From positions 1 through 6,401 of the forward strand of contig JAUWSZ010000157.1 of assembly GCA_030609865.1 (NCBI GenBank): a stretch of DNA of 6,401 bases, read 5' to 3'. The DNA comes from a bacterium (lineage in GTDB: Bacteria; Desulfobacterota; DSWW01). Below the pieces are notes generated by a model. It was not told where the DNA came from. It worked only from the letters and a program-made list of their open reading frames with translations, and made no database searches. This document shows positions 1-5,940 of this stretch, piece by piece. Each line of letters begins with the position of its first letter. Positions within the stretch are counted from its first letter, which is position 1. Made by a program: the position numbers and the translations under genes.

Positions 1-203
1 CCCTTTTCGAAGTCCTCCTGACCATAGCGAAAAATCTCAAAAGCTCTCCGGTTCACGAAGGTGAGCCTTCCGGCTGTGTCCATCTCGTACACGACCTCAG
101 GCAGGAGTTCGGCCAACTCCCTGAAGCGTCGTTCGCTGTCCCGCAACGAATCTTCGGCACGTTTCCGTTCGGTGACGTCCGTACAGATCTGATCGTCGGT
201 CAT
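1..203 (-). CDS. PAS-domain sensor protein, N-terminal fragment (cut by window start)
   Basis: Reading leftward from an ATG at 203-201, about 67 residues are visible before the window edge. Residues 8-17 read TDVTERKRAE, the linker typically found at the C-terminal end of a PAS/PAC module. A short helix with SERRFRELAELLPEVVYEMD follows, which is the classic opening of the next PAS domain. It continues as TAGRLTFVNRRAFEIFRYG, matching the PAS core strand and helix. Proteins of this type are usually sensor histidine kinases, diguanylate cyclases or sigma54 activators; the output domain lies outside the window, so I cannot say which. The ATG is the only usual start codon in frame before a stop at 287-285, and GAAGG sits about 8 nt upstream. 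It is oddly short at the N-terminus, beginning directly in a linker. It is divergent from gcdH. Confidence 0.8.
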   Translation of the reverse strand, partial: MTDDQICTDVTERKRAEDSLRDSERRFRELAELLPEVVYEMDTAGRLTFVNRRAFEIFRYGQEDFEK

Positions 204-283
204 GGGGTACCCTTCGAGTAAGCCCGCACCGTGGGAATCTTCTAACCTTTGTCGACTTCTTATCGGAGGACTGGGGCCTCTAC

Positions 284-311
284 ATTATCGAGTAGACCCA
301 AATTTGGTCAG
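284..311 (-). promoter_or_regulatory. Candidate sigma70-type promoter for the PAS gene
   Basis: On the minus strand, CTGACC (311-306, 4 of 6 to the -35 consensus) and GATAAT (289-284, 5 of 6 to the -10 consensus) are 16 nt apart. Transcription would start near 277, giving a leader of about 74 nt before the ATG at 203. This is a consensus match by eye only. Confidence 0.35.
298..307. repeat. 10-bp perfect palindrome, possible operator
   Basis: CCAAATTTGG is a perfect palindrome. It is flanked by GAC on the left and TC on the right, so the symmetry extends further if one C is looped out. It lies across the -35 end and spacer of the candidate PAS-gene promoter and upstream of gcdH, where a regulator could act on both divergent genes. 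A 10-bp palindrome may arise by chance, so the functional reading is inference. Confidence 0.25.
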
Positions 312-369
312 AATATCGTTATGAATAGGGCGCTTGCACAACGATGTCGTGGGTGGAGGCCCGAAACGG

Positions 370-398
370 TTCCAATCCGGACGGGCGCAAGATATGAT
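370..398 (+). promoter_or_regulatory. Candidate sigma70-type promoter for gcdH
   Basis: TTCCAA (370-375, weak -35) is followed after 17 nt by TATGAT (393-398, 5 of 6 to the -10 consensus). A start near 405 would leave a leader of about 43 nt before the gcdH ATG at 448. The -35 match is poor, so an activator may be needed or the site may be wrong. Confidence 0.3.
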
Positions 399-447
399 AG
401 GTCGGCGGGAAGGGAAACGACGTCCACCTCAAGAACAGGAGCATTGT

Positions 448-1614
448 ATGACTTCAGAAGCGACGGACTTCCTCCTTATCGACGAGATGCTGACCGAGGA
501 AGAACGGATGGTGCGCGATACGGTCCGCGGATTCGTGGACGACCGGGTGATGCCGACCATCGCCGACTGTTTCGAGCAGGCCGAGTTCCCGATGCACCTC
601 GTAAGGGAGATGGGGGAGATGGGGATCATCGGGGCAACCCTGCCGGAAGAATACGGCTGCCCGGGCTCCAGCTACGTCGTCTACGGGCTGATCCAGCAGG
701 AGCTCGAACGGGGCGACAGCGGCATTCGAAGCTTCAACTCGGTGCAGAGTTCCCTGGTCATGGTTCCGATCCACGCATTTGGCTCCGAGGAGCAGAAGCA
801 GCACTGGCTCCCCGGGCTAGCCAGGGGAGAGAAGATCGGATGTTTCGGCCTCACCGAGGCGGACCACGGATCCGACCCCGGAGGGATGACGACCCGTGCG
901 GTCAAGGACGGGGAGTCTTATGTGCTAAACGGTTCCAAGATGTGGATCACGAACGGAAACATCGCGGACGTGGCCGTGGTCTGGGCCAAGCTCGACGGCG
1001 AGGTGAAGGGCTTCCTCGTGGAAAAGGGCACGCCCGGTTTTACGGTGAATCTCATCAAGCACAAGATGTCCCTTCGTGCGTCCGTCACCTCGGAACTGGT
1101 GTTCGAGGACTGCAGGATCCCGGCGGAGAACCTCCTCGCCAAGTCGGGCGGGCTTCAATCTCCTCTTGCCTGTCTCGACAAGGCACGCTACGGGATCGCC
1201 TGGGGTGCGATCGGCTCGGCCATGGCCTGCTACGAGGCCTCGGTCAAGTATGCCAAGGAACGCACGCAGTTCGACAAACCGATCGGCTCCTTCCAGCTCG
1301 TTCAGCGGAAGCTCGCCCTCATGCTCACCGAGATCACCCTGGCGCAGCTGTTGAACCTGCGCGTCGGCAGGCTCAAGGACGAAGGGAAGGACAGGCATCA
1401 GCACACGTCCATGGCAAAGATGAACGCCACAAGCAAGGCCCTCGAGATCGCCCGCATGGCTCGCGACCTGCACGGTGCGAACGGCATATCGCTCGAGTAC
1501 CCGATCATCCGGCACATGAACAACCTGGAGTCGGTGCACACCTACGAAGGCACCTATGACATCCACCTTCTCATCCTGGGCCAGGAGATTACGGGCATCC
1601 CCGCGTTCCGTTGA
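448..1614 (+). CDS. gcdH: Glutaryl-CoA dehydrogenase, decarboxylating type
   Basis: A 388-residue flavoprotein of the acyl-CoA dehydrogenase family. It oxidises glutaryl-CoA to crotonyl-CoA plus CO2 in lysine, tryptophan and anaerobic aromatic degradation, passing electrons to ETF in the cytoplasm. The N-terminal helical domain covers about 1-130. FAD-site motifs are GLTEADHGSD (134-143) and WITNG (166-170), and the C-terminal helical domain starts near 240. The glutarate-pocket residues of human GCDH (Glu87, Arg94, Ser98) are present at the same numbers here, in ELERGDSGIRSFNS. The catalytic base is Glu367 in TYEGTYDIH (human Glu370). Tyr366 precedes it; known non-decarboxylating anaerobic enzymes have Val there, so I infer the decarboxylating reaction. 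The ATG at 448 is chosen over an in-frame upstream start at 334 because AGGAG (437-441) lies 6 nt before it and homology begins there. No ETF genes are adjacent. Confidence 0.93.
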   Translation: MTSEATDFLLIDEMLTEEERMVRDTVRGFVDDRVMPTIADCFEQAEFPMHLVREMGEMGIIGATLPEEYGCPGSSYVVYGLIQQELERGDSGIRSFNSVQSSLVMVPIHAFGSEEQKQHWLPGLARGEKIGCFGLTEADHGSDPGGMTTRAVKDGESYVLNGSKMWITNGNIADVAVVWAKLDGEVKGFLVEKGTPGFTVNLIKHKMSLRASVTSELVFEDCRIPAENLLAKSGGLQSPLACLDKARYGIAWGAIGSAMACYEASVKYAKERTQFDKPIGSFQLVQRKLALMLTEITLAQLLNLRVGRLKDEGKDRHQHTSMAKMNATSKALEIARMARDLHGANGISLEYPIIRHMNNLESVHTYEGTYDIHLLILGQEITGIPAFR

Positions 1615-1650
1615 GGCCCTGCAGAGAAACACACTAATTGAAAATACTAA

Positions 1651-1671
1651 ACCACCGGCTCTGCCGGTGGT
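1651..1671. terminator. Terminator-like hairpin between convergent genes
   Basis: ACCACCGGC (1651-1659) and GCCGGTGGT (1663-1671) form a perfect 9-bp GC-rich stem closed by a TCT loop. It lies between the stop codons of gcdH (plus) and nfnB (minus). On the minus strand it is followed by TTAGTATTTTC, a moderate U-rich tail. On the plus strand the nearest T-run (TTGTTTT) is about 11 nt away. It probably works better for nfnB but could serve both. Confidence 0.7.
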
Positions 1672-1686
1672 CAGCTGAGTCTTGTT

Positions 1687-3105
1687 TTATGCCTGGGGGT
1701 CCTCCCCCCAGGTGATCCACTGCACGAATTCGTGAATGGCGTTCGCGGCCGTCCGGCCCGCACCCGCTGCCAGGATGACGGTGGCGGCTCCGGTCACGAT
1801 GTCGCCACCCGCAAAGATTCCCCGGCAGTTGGTTCTGCCGGTCGCCTCCTCGATGACGATATTGCCCCAGCGATTGGTATCGAGCTCCGGCATGCTCCTG
1901 GTCAGGATCGGGTTCGAGTCGTTTCCGATGGCCACGATGGCCGTATCGATCTCCGTGACGAACTCACCCCCCTCGATCGGGACGGGCCTCCGCCTCCCGC
2001 TCTCATCCGGCTCCCCCAACTCCATTCGCTGGCTCCTCAGTGCCTTCAGCCTCCCTTTCTCATCGCCCACGAATTCGAGGGGAGCGGTCAGGAACTGCCA
2101 GTTGATCCCTTCCTCGTCTGCGTGATGCATTTCTTCCTTGCGCGCCGGCATCTCTTCCCGAGAGCGGCGGTAGAAGAGCAGCACCTCTTCCCCGCCCAGT
2201 CGCAGCGCGGTGCGCGCTGCGTCCATGGCCACGTTCCCCCCTCCGAAAACGGCCACTCTCTTGCCATGCGCGATCGGGGTGTCCGCCTCCTGGAAATCGT
2301 ATGCCCGCATCAGATTCGAACGGGTGAGGTATTCGTTGGCCGAGTAGACTCCATTCAGGTTCTCGCCCGGGATGTCAAGAAACCTCGGCAGACCCGCACC
2401 CGTGCCGATATAGACCGCGCGGTAGCCGTCGGCAAACAACTCGGGGATCGTGACGGAGGCGCCGACAAGGATGTTGCATCTGATCTCGACGCCCAGCGAT
2501 GTCAAGTAGTTGAGCTCCCTCTGGACGATCGCCTTGGGAAGACGAAACTCCGGGATTCCGTACGCCAGCACGCCGCCCGCCTTGTGCAGAGCCTCGAAGA
2601 CGGTGACGCGGTACCCCTTCTTTGCGAGATCGGATGCCACGGTGAGCCCTGCGGGCCCGGAGCCTATGACGGCAATCTTGTGTCCGCTTTTGGGCGCCAT
2701 CTCGACGGCGATCCCGTCCGGGTGGTCTGCCTCGTAGTCTGCTGCAAATCGCTCGAGATTCCCGATCCCGATCGGGTCCCCTTTCTTCCCGACCACGCAG
2801 AGGGCCTCGCATTGTTCCTCCTGAGGACAGACACGGCCACAGACAGCAGGGAGTGAATTCTTTTTCTTGATCAGACGAGCCGCATCATTGAACTGCCCCT
2901 TCTTGATCCGCTTGATGAACCCGGGGATGTCGATGCCCACGGGGCAGCCTTTCACGCACTGCGGTCCTCTGCACATCAGGCACCGTGAGGCCTCCTCGAG
3001 CGCCTCTTCCCCTGTGTAGCCCAGGTTGACCTCGAGGAAGTTCTTGCCACGGACCTCCGGGCCTTGTGCTCGCATGGGGACGCGGGTGCTTTGCTTCTGC
3101 GGCAT
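1687..3105 (-). CDS. nfnB: NADH-dependent ferredoxin:NADP+ oxidoreductase, large subunit NfnB (NfnL)
   Basis: A 472-residue protein of the glutamate-synthase small-subunit (GltD/GltA-like) fold. With NfnA it forms the soluble flavin-based electron-bifurcating transhydrogenase, which reversibly couples oxidation of reduced ferredoxin and NADH to reduction of two NADP+. The N-terminal di-cluster ferredoxin domain has Cys42, 45, 50 and 54 (CLMCRGPQCVKGC) and Cys89, 93, 99 and 103 (CGRVCPQEEQCEALC), suited to two [4Fe-4S] clusters. The FAD site is GSGPAG (148-153), with Glu171 at the end of the second strand. A second dinucleotide site is GGGNVAMDAA (288-297), with YRRSR (312-316) suited to the NADP phosphate. 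The C-terminal FAD motif is GIFAGGD (429-435). The start is set by AGGAGG 10 nt upstream. Alone it could be named glutamate synthase GltA, but the adjacent nfnA makes NfnB the better call. Confidence 0.9.
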   Translation of the reverse strand: MPQKQSTRVPMRAQGPEVRGKNFLEVNLGYTGEEALEEASRCLMCRGPQCVKGCPVGIDIPGFIKRIKKGQFNDAARLIKKKNSLPAVCGRVCPQEEQCEALCVVGKKGDPIGIGNLERFAADYEADHPDGIAVEMAPKSGHKIAVIGSGPAGLTVASDLAKKGYRVTVFEALHKAGGVLAYGIPEFRLPKAIVQRELNYLTSLGVEIRCNILVGASVTIPELFADGYRAVYIGTGAGLPRFLDIPGENLNGVYSANEYLTRSNLMRAYDFQEADTPIAHGKRVAVFGGGNVAMDAARTALRLGGEEVLLFYRRSREEMPARKEEMHHADEEGINWQFLTAPLEFVGDEKGRLKALRSQRMELGEPDESGRRRPVPIEGGEFVTEIDTAIVAIGNDSNPILTRSMPELDTNRWGNIVIEEATGRTNCRGIFAGGDIVTGAATVILAAGAGRTAANAIHEFVQWITWGEDPQA

Positions 3106-3115
3106 GGTACGACGT

Positions 3116-3121
3116 CCTCCT
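3116..3121 (-). promoter_or_regulatory. nfnB ribosome binding site overlapping the nfnA stop codon
   Basis: On the minus strand the nfnA stop runs into the nfnB Shine-Dalgarno as TAGGAGGA. The AGGAGG (3121-3116) shares two bases with the TAG stop (3122-3120) and sits 10 nt before the nfnB ATG. This layout supports translational coupling, which suits two subunits needed in equal amounts. Confidence 0.8.
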
Positions 3122-3986
3122 ACTCCGGCTTCCTCTGCTGAAGACCGATTCTGCAGGGGGGGTGAGATGATTCGTCCACCGCGTTCTTCTCCTGGTCCCG
3201 GTACATCCCCTGCCTCGCCATGAGGAGCTCGAAATCCACCTGATGGCCGTCGAATTCAGGACCGTCCACGCAGGCAAAATAGGTCTTCCCGCCCACGGAG
3301 ACGCGGCACCCTCCGCACATCCCCGTTCCGTCGATCATGATCGAGTTCAGGCTGACAACGGTCTTGACGCCGAAGGGGCGAGTGGTTTCCGCCACAGACT
3401 TCATCATGATGGCGGGGCCGATGGCCAGACAAAGATCGATCTCCTTGTTTGTTTCCAGCAGCTCCCGGAGGGGTGCCGTCACCATGGCCTGTCGACCGTA
3501 GCTGCCGTCGTCCGTGCAGATGATCAGCTCATCGCTGATGGCGCGCATCTTCTCCTCGTAGATCAGCAGGTCCCCCGTGCGGGCCCCGATGATGCTCGTC
3601 ACCCGGGCTCCGTTCTGCTTGCACCCTCGCGCGATCGGGAAGACCGGGGCCACGCCGACGCCTCCCCCGACCGCTACGACCCCCTTCCATCCGGTGATGT
3701 CACTGGCATGGCCGAGGGGCCCGACGATCGCGTGCAGGCACTCTCCTGCTTCCATCGCACCGAGCTGGACCGTGGATTTGCCGACCTCCTGGAAGACGAT
3801 TTCAACGATGTCTCTTTCTCGATCGAAATCCGCGATGGTCAATGGAATTCTCTCACCGTTCTCGTGGACCATGACGATCAGAAACTGGCCCGGCTGGCAG
3901 TGCTTCGTAATCAATGGGGCGTACAGCGTGAAGACCTTGATGCGTTCAGCGACCTGCTTTTTTTGGATGATTTCGTAAGTTTTCAT
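3120..3986 (-). CDS. nfnA: NADH-dependent ferredoxin:NADP+ oxidoreductase, small subunit NfnA (NfnS)
   Basis: A 288-residue ferredoxin-NADP reductase/PyrK-like protein, the NAD(H)-binding partner of NfnB. The FAD-binding barrel covers about 1-97, with RIPLT (46-50) at the flavin site. The nucleotide-binding fold starts with VGGGVGVAP (106-114) and continues through CTDDGSYG (157-164) to AIGPAIMMK (188-196). The C-terminal iron-sulfur segment has Asp219 then Cys224, Cys227 and Cys239, in DGTGMCGGC and FACVDGPEFDG. This Asp-plus-three-Cys pattern matches the [2Fe-2S] site of Nfn and SudA proteins; the related PyrK subunit of dihydroorotate dehydrogenase uses four Cys. The ATG at 3986 is preceded by AGGAAG almost at the start codon and AGGGG about 8 nt upstream. 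It lies 39 nt after the HEAT-repeat gene and 14 nt before nfnB. An archaeal-type sulfide dehydrogenase name is the main alternative. Confidence 0.9.
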   Translation of the reverse strand: MKTYEIIQKKQVAERIKVFTLYAPLITKHCQPGQFLIVMVHENGERIPLTIADFDRERDIVEIVFQEVGKSTVQLGAMEAGECLHAIVGPLGHASDITGWKGVVAVGGGVGVAPVFPIARGCKQNGARVTSIIGARTGDLLIYEEKMRAISDELIICTDDGSYGRQAMVTAPLRELLETNKEIDLCLAIGPAIMMKSVAETTRPFGVKTVVSLNSIMIDGTGMCGGCRVSVGGKTYFACVDGPEFDGHQVDFELLMARQGMYRDQEKNAVDESSHPPCRIGLQQRKPE

Positions 3987-3990
3987 CTTC

Positions 3991-4017
3991 CTGCCCCTGG
4001 TTTGCTGCCCTGGTTTG
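3991..4017. repeat. Tandem 13/14-nt duplication in the nfnA leader
   Basis: CTGCCCCTGGTTTG (3991-4004) is followed directly by CTGCCCTGGTTTG (4005-4017), which differs by one C. Read in the gene direction it is CAAACCAGGG(G)CAG twice, so the duplication copies an AGGG/AGGGG stretch that resembles a ribosome binding site. It fills most of the 39-nt gap between the HEAT-repeat gene and nfnA and looks like a recent replication-slippage duplication. Confidence 0.75.
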
Positions 4018-4025
4018 GGTTGATT

Positions 4026-4814
4026 TCAGCCCGCGAAATGCTCGAGGGCCTCTTCCGCCTCCCGCCTCACGATGTAGGCCGTGTCCCAGGAGTAGGTTTC
4101 ATGCCGACCCAGAACTTGTCGGATTCGCTCTTGTGTCTTCTCCCGAGTTTGCGGGTCGAGCAGACCTCGGCCCTCCATCTTCCCCAGTCCTCGGACGCCT
4201 TTGGCTCGGATTCCGGGGCTCGAATCACGCGTGGCCGCCATCAGCGCTTCGAAGGCCTTTTCCCTCTGGTCCGGGGAGAAGCAGGAGGGGGGTAAATGCT
4301 GCACGAGCTTGCCGAGGGCTCGTACGGCCGTGTCGCGCACCTCTTTTGCCGGGTTCTCACAGAGTCCGACGATCAGGGGGAAGCCTTTCAAGACCGACTC
4401 GTCCCGGATCTTCGAGAGGGCATAGATCGCCCCGACGAGCAGATGGTTCTCCTCTGAGCCTTCACAGGCCTCGACGATCGGGTTGATCGACTCGGCACCA
4501 AGGGCGGCAAGCACCCGGGCAAAGCAAAGGAGTGCCTTGAAGTCCGTGCCCTGCATCTCCTGCAAATGGTACGGTATGAGTTCAGGCCCCATCCCGGCCA
4601 CCACCTTCACCGCCATGTCCACCACGGTGGTGAACTCGGGCATGTCAACCGTATCGATGTAGAACAGGCTGGAAACGGCCGAGGCAAGCATTCGGCGGGC
4701 GTCGTTGTCGAGCTTCGGGATCGACCGATTCAATTCGATGAGGGCCTCGAGAATCGTGTGCGCGTCATGGCTGCGCAACTTTTCGAAGATTGCTTCCACC
4801 TGAATATCGCCCAT
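4026..4814 (-). CDS. HEAT-repeat protein linked to nfnAB
   Basis: A 262-residue all-helical protein with no signal peptide or membrane segment, so cytoplasmic. HEAT-type units with the usual Val-Arg pattern are clearest near residues 154-170 (PAKEVRDTAVRALGKL) and 198-213 (SSPGIRAKGVRGLGKM), with a final one near 243-260 (AYIVRREAEEALEHF). The earlier part (about 17-150) looks like more diverged repeats. HEAT arrays are protein-binding scaffolds, and no catalytic motif is visible. It is the first gene of an apparent operon with nfnA and nfnB, so a role with the transhydrogenase (assembly, anchoring or partner docking) is possible but is inference. I chose the ATG at 4814 over one nine codons upstream because GAGAGGA lies just before it at normal spacing. 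The exact function is unknown. Confidence 0.8.
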   Translation of the reverse strand: MGDIQVEAIFEKLRSHDAHTILEALIELNRSIPKLDNDARRMLASAVSSLFYIDTVDMPEFTTVVDMAVKVVAGMGPELIPYHLQEMQGTDFKALLCFARVLAALGAESINPIVEACEGSEENHLLVGAIYALSKIRDESVLKGFPLIVGLCENPAKEVRDTAVRALGKLVQHLPPSCFSPDQREKAFEALMAATRDSSPGIRAKGVRGLGKMEGRGLLDPQTREKTQERIRQVLGRHETYSWDTAYIVRREAEEALEHFAG

Positions 4815-4980
4815 GGCATCCTCTCTGTCTTGTGGTAACAAACCTGCAAGGGGTGGCCTTTTGACTGCCCGTATTCGCGTGCGAGCACCCGCCCCTAAGC
4901 CAGCTTCGATGATACCTCATACCGAAGGAATTCGCACTAGGAGGCGCCCCTGGATTTCTCTTGAAAGGTTCACTAGTCTA

Positions 4981-4995
4981 TCAGAAGGCTTCTGA
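4981..4995. repeat. Perfect 7-bp inverted repeat upstream of the HEAT-nfnAB operon
   Basis: TCAGAAG (4981-4987) and CTTCTGA (4989-4995) are exact reverse complements around a single G; as RNA this is a 6-bp stem with a GGC loop. Flanking GTCT and GAC extend the symmetry with a 2-nt bulge. It lies about 167 nt upstream of the HEAT-repeat start codon. It could be an operator or a weak terminator of the gene further upstream; no T-run follows on either strand. Confidence 0.4.
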
Positions 4996-5023
4996 GACAG
5001 AGCGGATCCCCTTGTGCCGGAGT

Positions 5024-5042
5024 CGCAAGGCCCTGTCTTGCG
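5024..5042. repeat. 6-bp stem-loop CGCAAG/CTTGCG
   Basis: CGCAAG (5024-5029) pairs with CTTGCG (5037-5042) across a 7-nt loop. It sits just outside the heptad-repeat element, downstream of the minus-strand gene ending at 5217. Without a following T-run it is a poor intrinsic terminator; it may be part of the neighbouring repeat element. Confidence 0.35.
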
Positions 5043-5049
5043 GGCAGGC

Positions 5050-5153
5050 AGGTATTAGGTTTTAGGTATTAGCCCACCCCTCTCCCCCATGGCGCGCATT
5101 CTGACGGGGGGGGTGGCTAGGAGCTAATACCTAATACCTAACTGCTAATACCT
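5050..5153. repeat. Inverted arrays of a degenerate 7-bp repeat around a C-rich/G-rich core
   Basis: The left array is three heptads in register: AGGTATT, AGGTTTT, AGGTATT (5050-5070), then AGC. The right array is four heptads on the opposite strand: AATACCT, AATACCT, AACTGCT, AATACCT (5126-5153). The arms pair as AGGTATTAGC (5064-5073) with GCTAATACCT (5123-5132), then CCACCCC (5074-5080) with GGGGTGG (5110-5116). A 6-nt bulge (5117-5122) lies on the right side. The core includes a run of eight G (5106-5113). It codes for nothing recognisable. It could be a REP/MITE-like palindromic unit, a clustered protein-binding site or a structured RNA; I cannot assign it to a known family. Confidence 0.75.
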
Positions 5154-5216
5154 GTTGTCAAACAGTGATGGCAGATGAATTGCCAGAAATTGGGACTAAA
5201 CTTATGAGTCGCCGCG

Positions 5217-5846
5217 TTAGCGTTGTCGCCACCATTGGGCTGCCTGACCCTGGTGAGAGCCGTCGACCCCGGTTCGCTCCGACCGGCCTCCGTAAAGGCG
5301 CAAGAAATCATCCGCAGACATCCAGAAGTCACTGCGGCGGAGTCCACGCAGGTTCGGGTGGTTCCCGTTCGCAAAGGCCCACATGAGAAACCACGCGTAC
5401 ACTTCTTCCCAGAACTCCATGAACCGACCCCGCGGGTTCTGGTGTTGTTTTATCGTGAAGCCCAGTCGGATGAAGATCCTTTCCAACGCCGACCCGTCTC
5501 CCGCGGCGAAGAGGGGCGTCACCCCGCCCACAGCCTGGACGCCGGCCAGCCTCGGGTTCTTTTTCATCGCGTCGGCCATCAGCCGTGCGGAGGAGGCCAC
5601 CATCCTTCGAAACTTCACAGCCCACGAGAGGGTGGGCCCTGTTGGAGCCATGGGAGGGATGTTCTCGTTCCAGAAGTGAACCTCGAGCACCTTTGTGCCG
5701 GCAGGGATTTCACCGTCCGGGCCGGGGAGGGGGTACTTCGACACGCCGATGCTTACGCGGAAGACACAATCCGGGTCGTCGCAGAACTCGAACACGCCAT
5801 TACACTTACGAAGGAGCCAGTCAATGGCGTGGATGATGGATCGCAT
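5217..5846 (-). CDS. Conserved hypothetical protein, possibly YkoP-like
   Basis: A 209-residue soluble-looking protein. It opens with MRSIIHAIDWLL, followed by FCDDPDCVFRVSIG (21-34). A GEIPAGTKVLEVHFWNENIPP stretch covers about 45-65, with the E-x-H-x-W-N signature I associate with YkoP-like domains near polysaccharide deacetylases. Later come GGVTPLF (107-113), GSALERIFIRLGF (118-130) and an aromatic, hydrophobic helix FMEFWEEVYAWFLMWAF (142-158), which could lie at a membrane surface. The tail after about residue 187 is Gln/Arg-rich and low in hydrophobics, and may be poorly conserved. The ATG at 5846 has AAAGG about 9-10 nt upstream. The gene is divergent from a ChbG/HpnK-type deacetylase, which supports a link to carbohydrate or lipid-linked sugar processing. 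The family name comes from recalled motif resemblance only; no activity can be inferred. Confidence 0.78.
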   Translation of the reverse strand: MRSIIHAIDWLLRKCNGVFEFCDDPDCVFRVSIGVSKYPLPGPDGEIPAGTKVLEVHFWNENIPPMAPTGPTLSWAVKFRRMVASSARLMADAMKKNPRLAGVQAVGGVTPLFAAGDGSALERIFIRLGFTIKQHQNPRGRFMEFWEEVYAWFLMWAFANGNHPNLRGLRRSDFWMSADDFLRLYGGRSERTGVDGSHQGQAAQWWRQR

Positions 5847-5891
5847 GATTGAGGCGCCTTTGAGAAAGTGTGGAGTGGCCGTATCCCAATA

Positions 5892-5919
5892 AGTATATAG
5901 GTCTACTGAGAAGGGTCAA
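5892..5919 (-). promoter_or_regulatory. Sigma70-type promoter for the YkoP-like gene
   Basis: On the minus strand, TTGACC (5919-5914, 5 of 6) and TATACT (5897-5892, 5 of 6) are 16 nt apart, the best promoter match in the window. Transcription would begin near 5885, leaving a leader of about 39 nt before the ATG at 5846. The opposite-strand deacetylase promoter must lie in the same 136-bp gap; I see no equally good match for it. Confidence 0.6.
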
Positions 5920-5940
5920 ACTGCGAGCCATGCCGGGAGG

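Larger units (their letters stand above)
4815..5216. other. 402-bp non-coding region with several inverted repeats
   Basis: I see no convincing gene between the start of the HEAT-repeat gene and the end of the next minus-strand gene. It must carry the promoter for the HEAT-nfnAB operon. GGTATCATC near 4908-4916 (minus strand) contains a -10-like TATCAT but has no good -35. The region also holds two short hairpins and the inverted heptad element, listed separately. Near the 3' end of the upstream gene are two further 5-bp stems, CTGTT/AACAG (5152-5156/5161-5165) and TGGCA/TGCCA (5169-5173/5181-5185). The 400-bp gap argues against the flanking genes sharing one operon. Confidence 0.65.

Noticed and set aside
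249..1559. Long plus-strand open frame (436 codons) overlapping gcdH in another frame
   Set aside because: Its product is Arg/Gly-rich with no domain pattern, and it shadows gcdH, which has a full family match and a good ribosome site.
1732..2856. Plus-strand open frame of 374 codons antisense to nfnB
   Set aside because: Codon-bias shadow of a GC-rich gene; no domain content.
3243..4295. Plus-strand open frame of 350 codons spanning nfnA and the HEAT gene in antisense
   Set aside because: It crosses the boundary of two well-supported genes and has no domain content.
4844..4862. Sigma54-like promoter (GGCCACCCCTTGC on the minus strand) before the HEAT gene
   Set aside because: The GG and GC elements are 9 nt apart instead of the required 10, and the first motif is imperfect.
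4813..4995. Plus-strand 60-codon frame upstream of the HEAT gene
   Set aside because: Arg/Pro-rich with no motif; it lies over the presumed promoter region of the opposite-strand operon.
5138..5374. Minus-strand 78-codon frame running from the YkoP-like gene into the heptad repeats
   Set aside because: It overlaps the 3' end of a supported gene in another frame, has no clear ribosome site and no motif. A frameshifted tail of the gene is possible but unsupported.
5223..5852. Plus-strand open frame of 209 codons antisense to the YkoP-like gene
   Set aside because: It is almost exactly opposite the minus-strand gene, has no recognisable motif and starts inside that gene's 3' end. The minus strand has the promoter, ribosome site and conserved-looking motifs.
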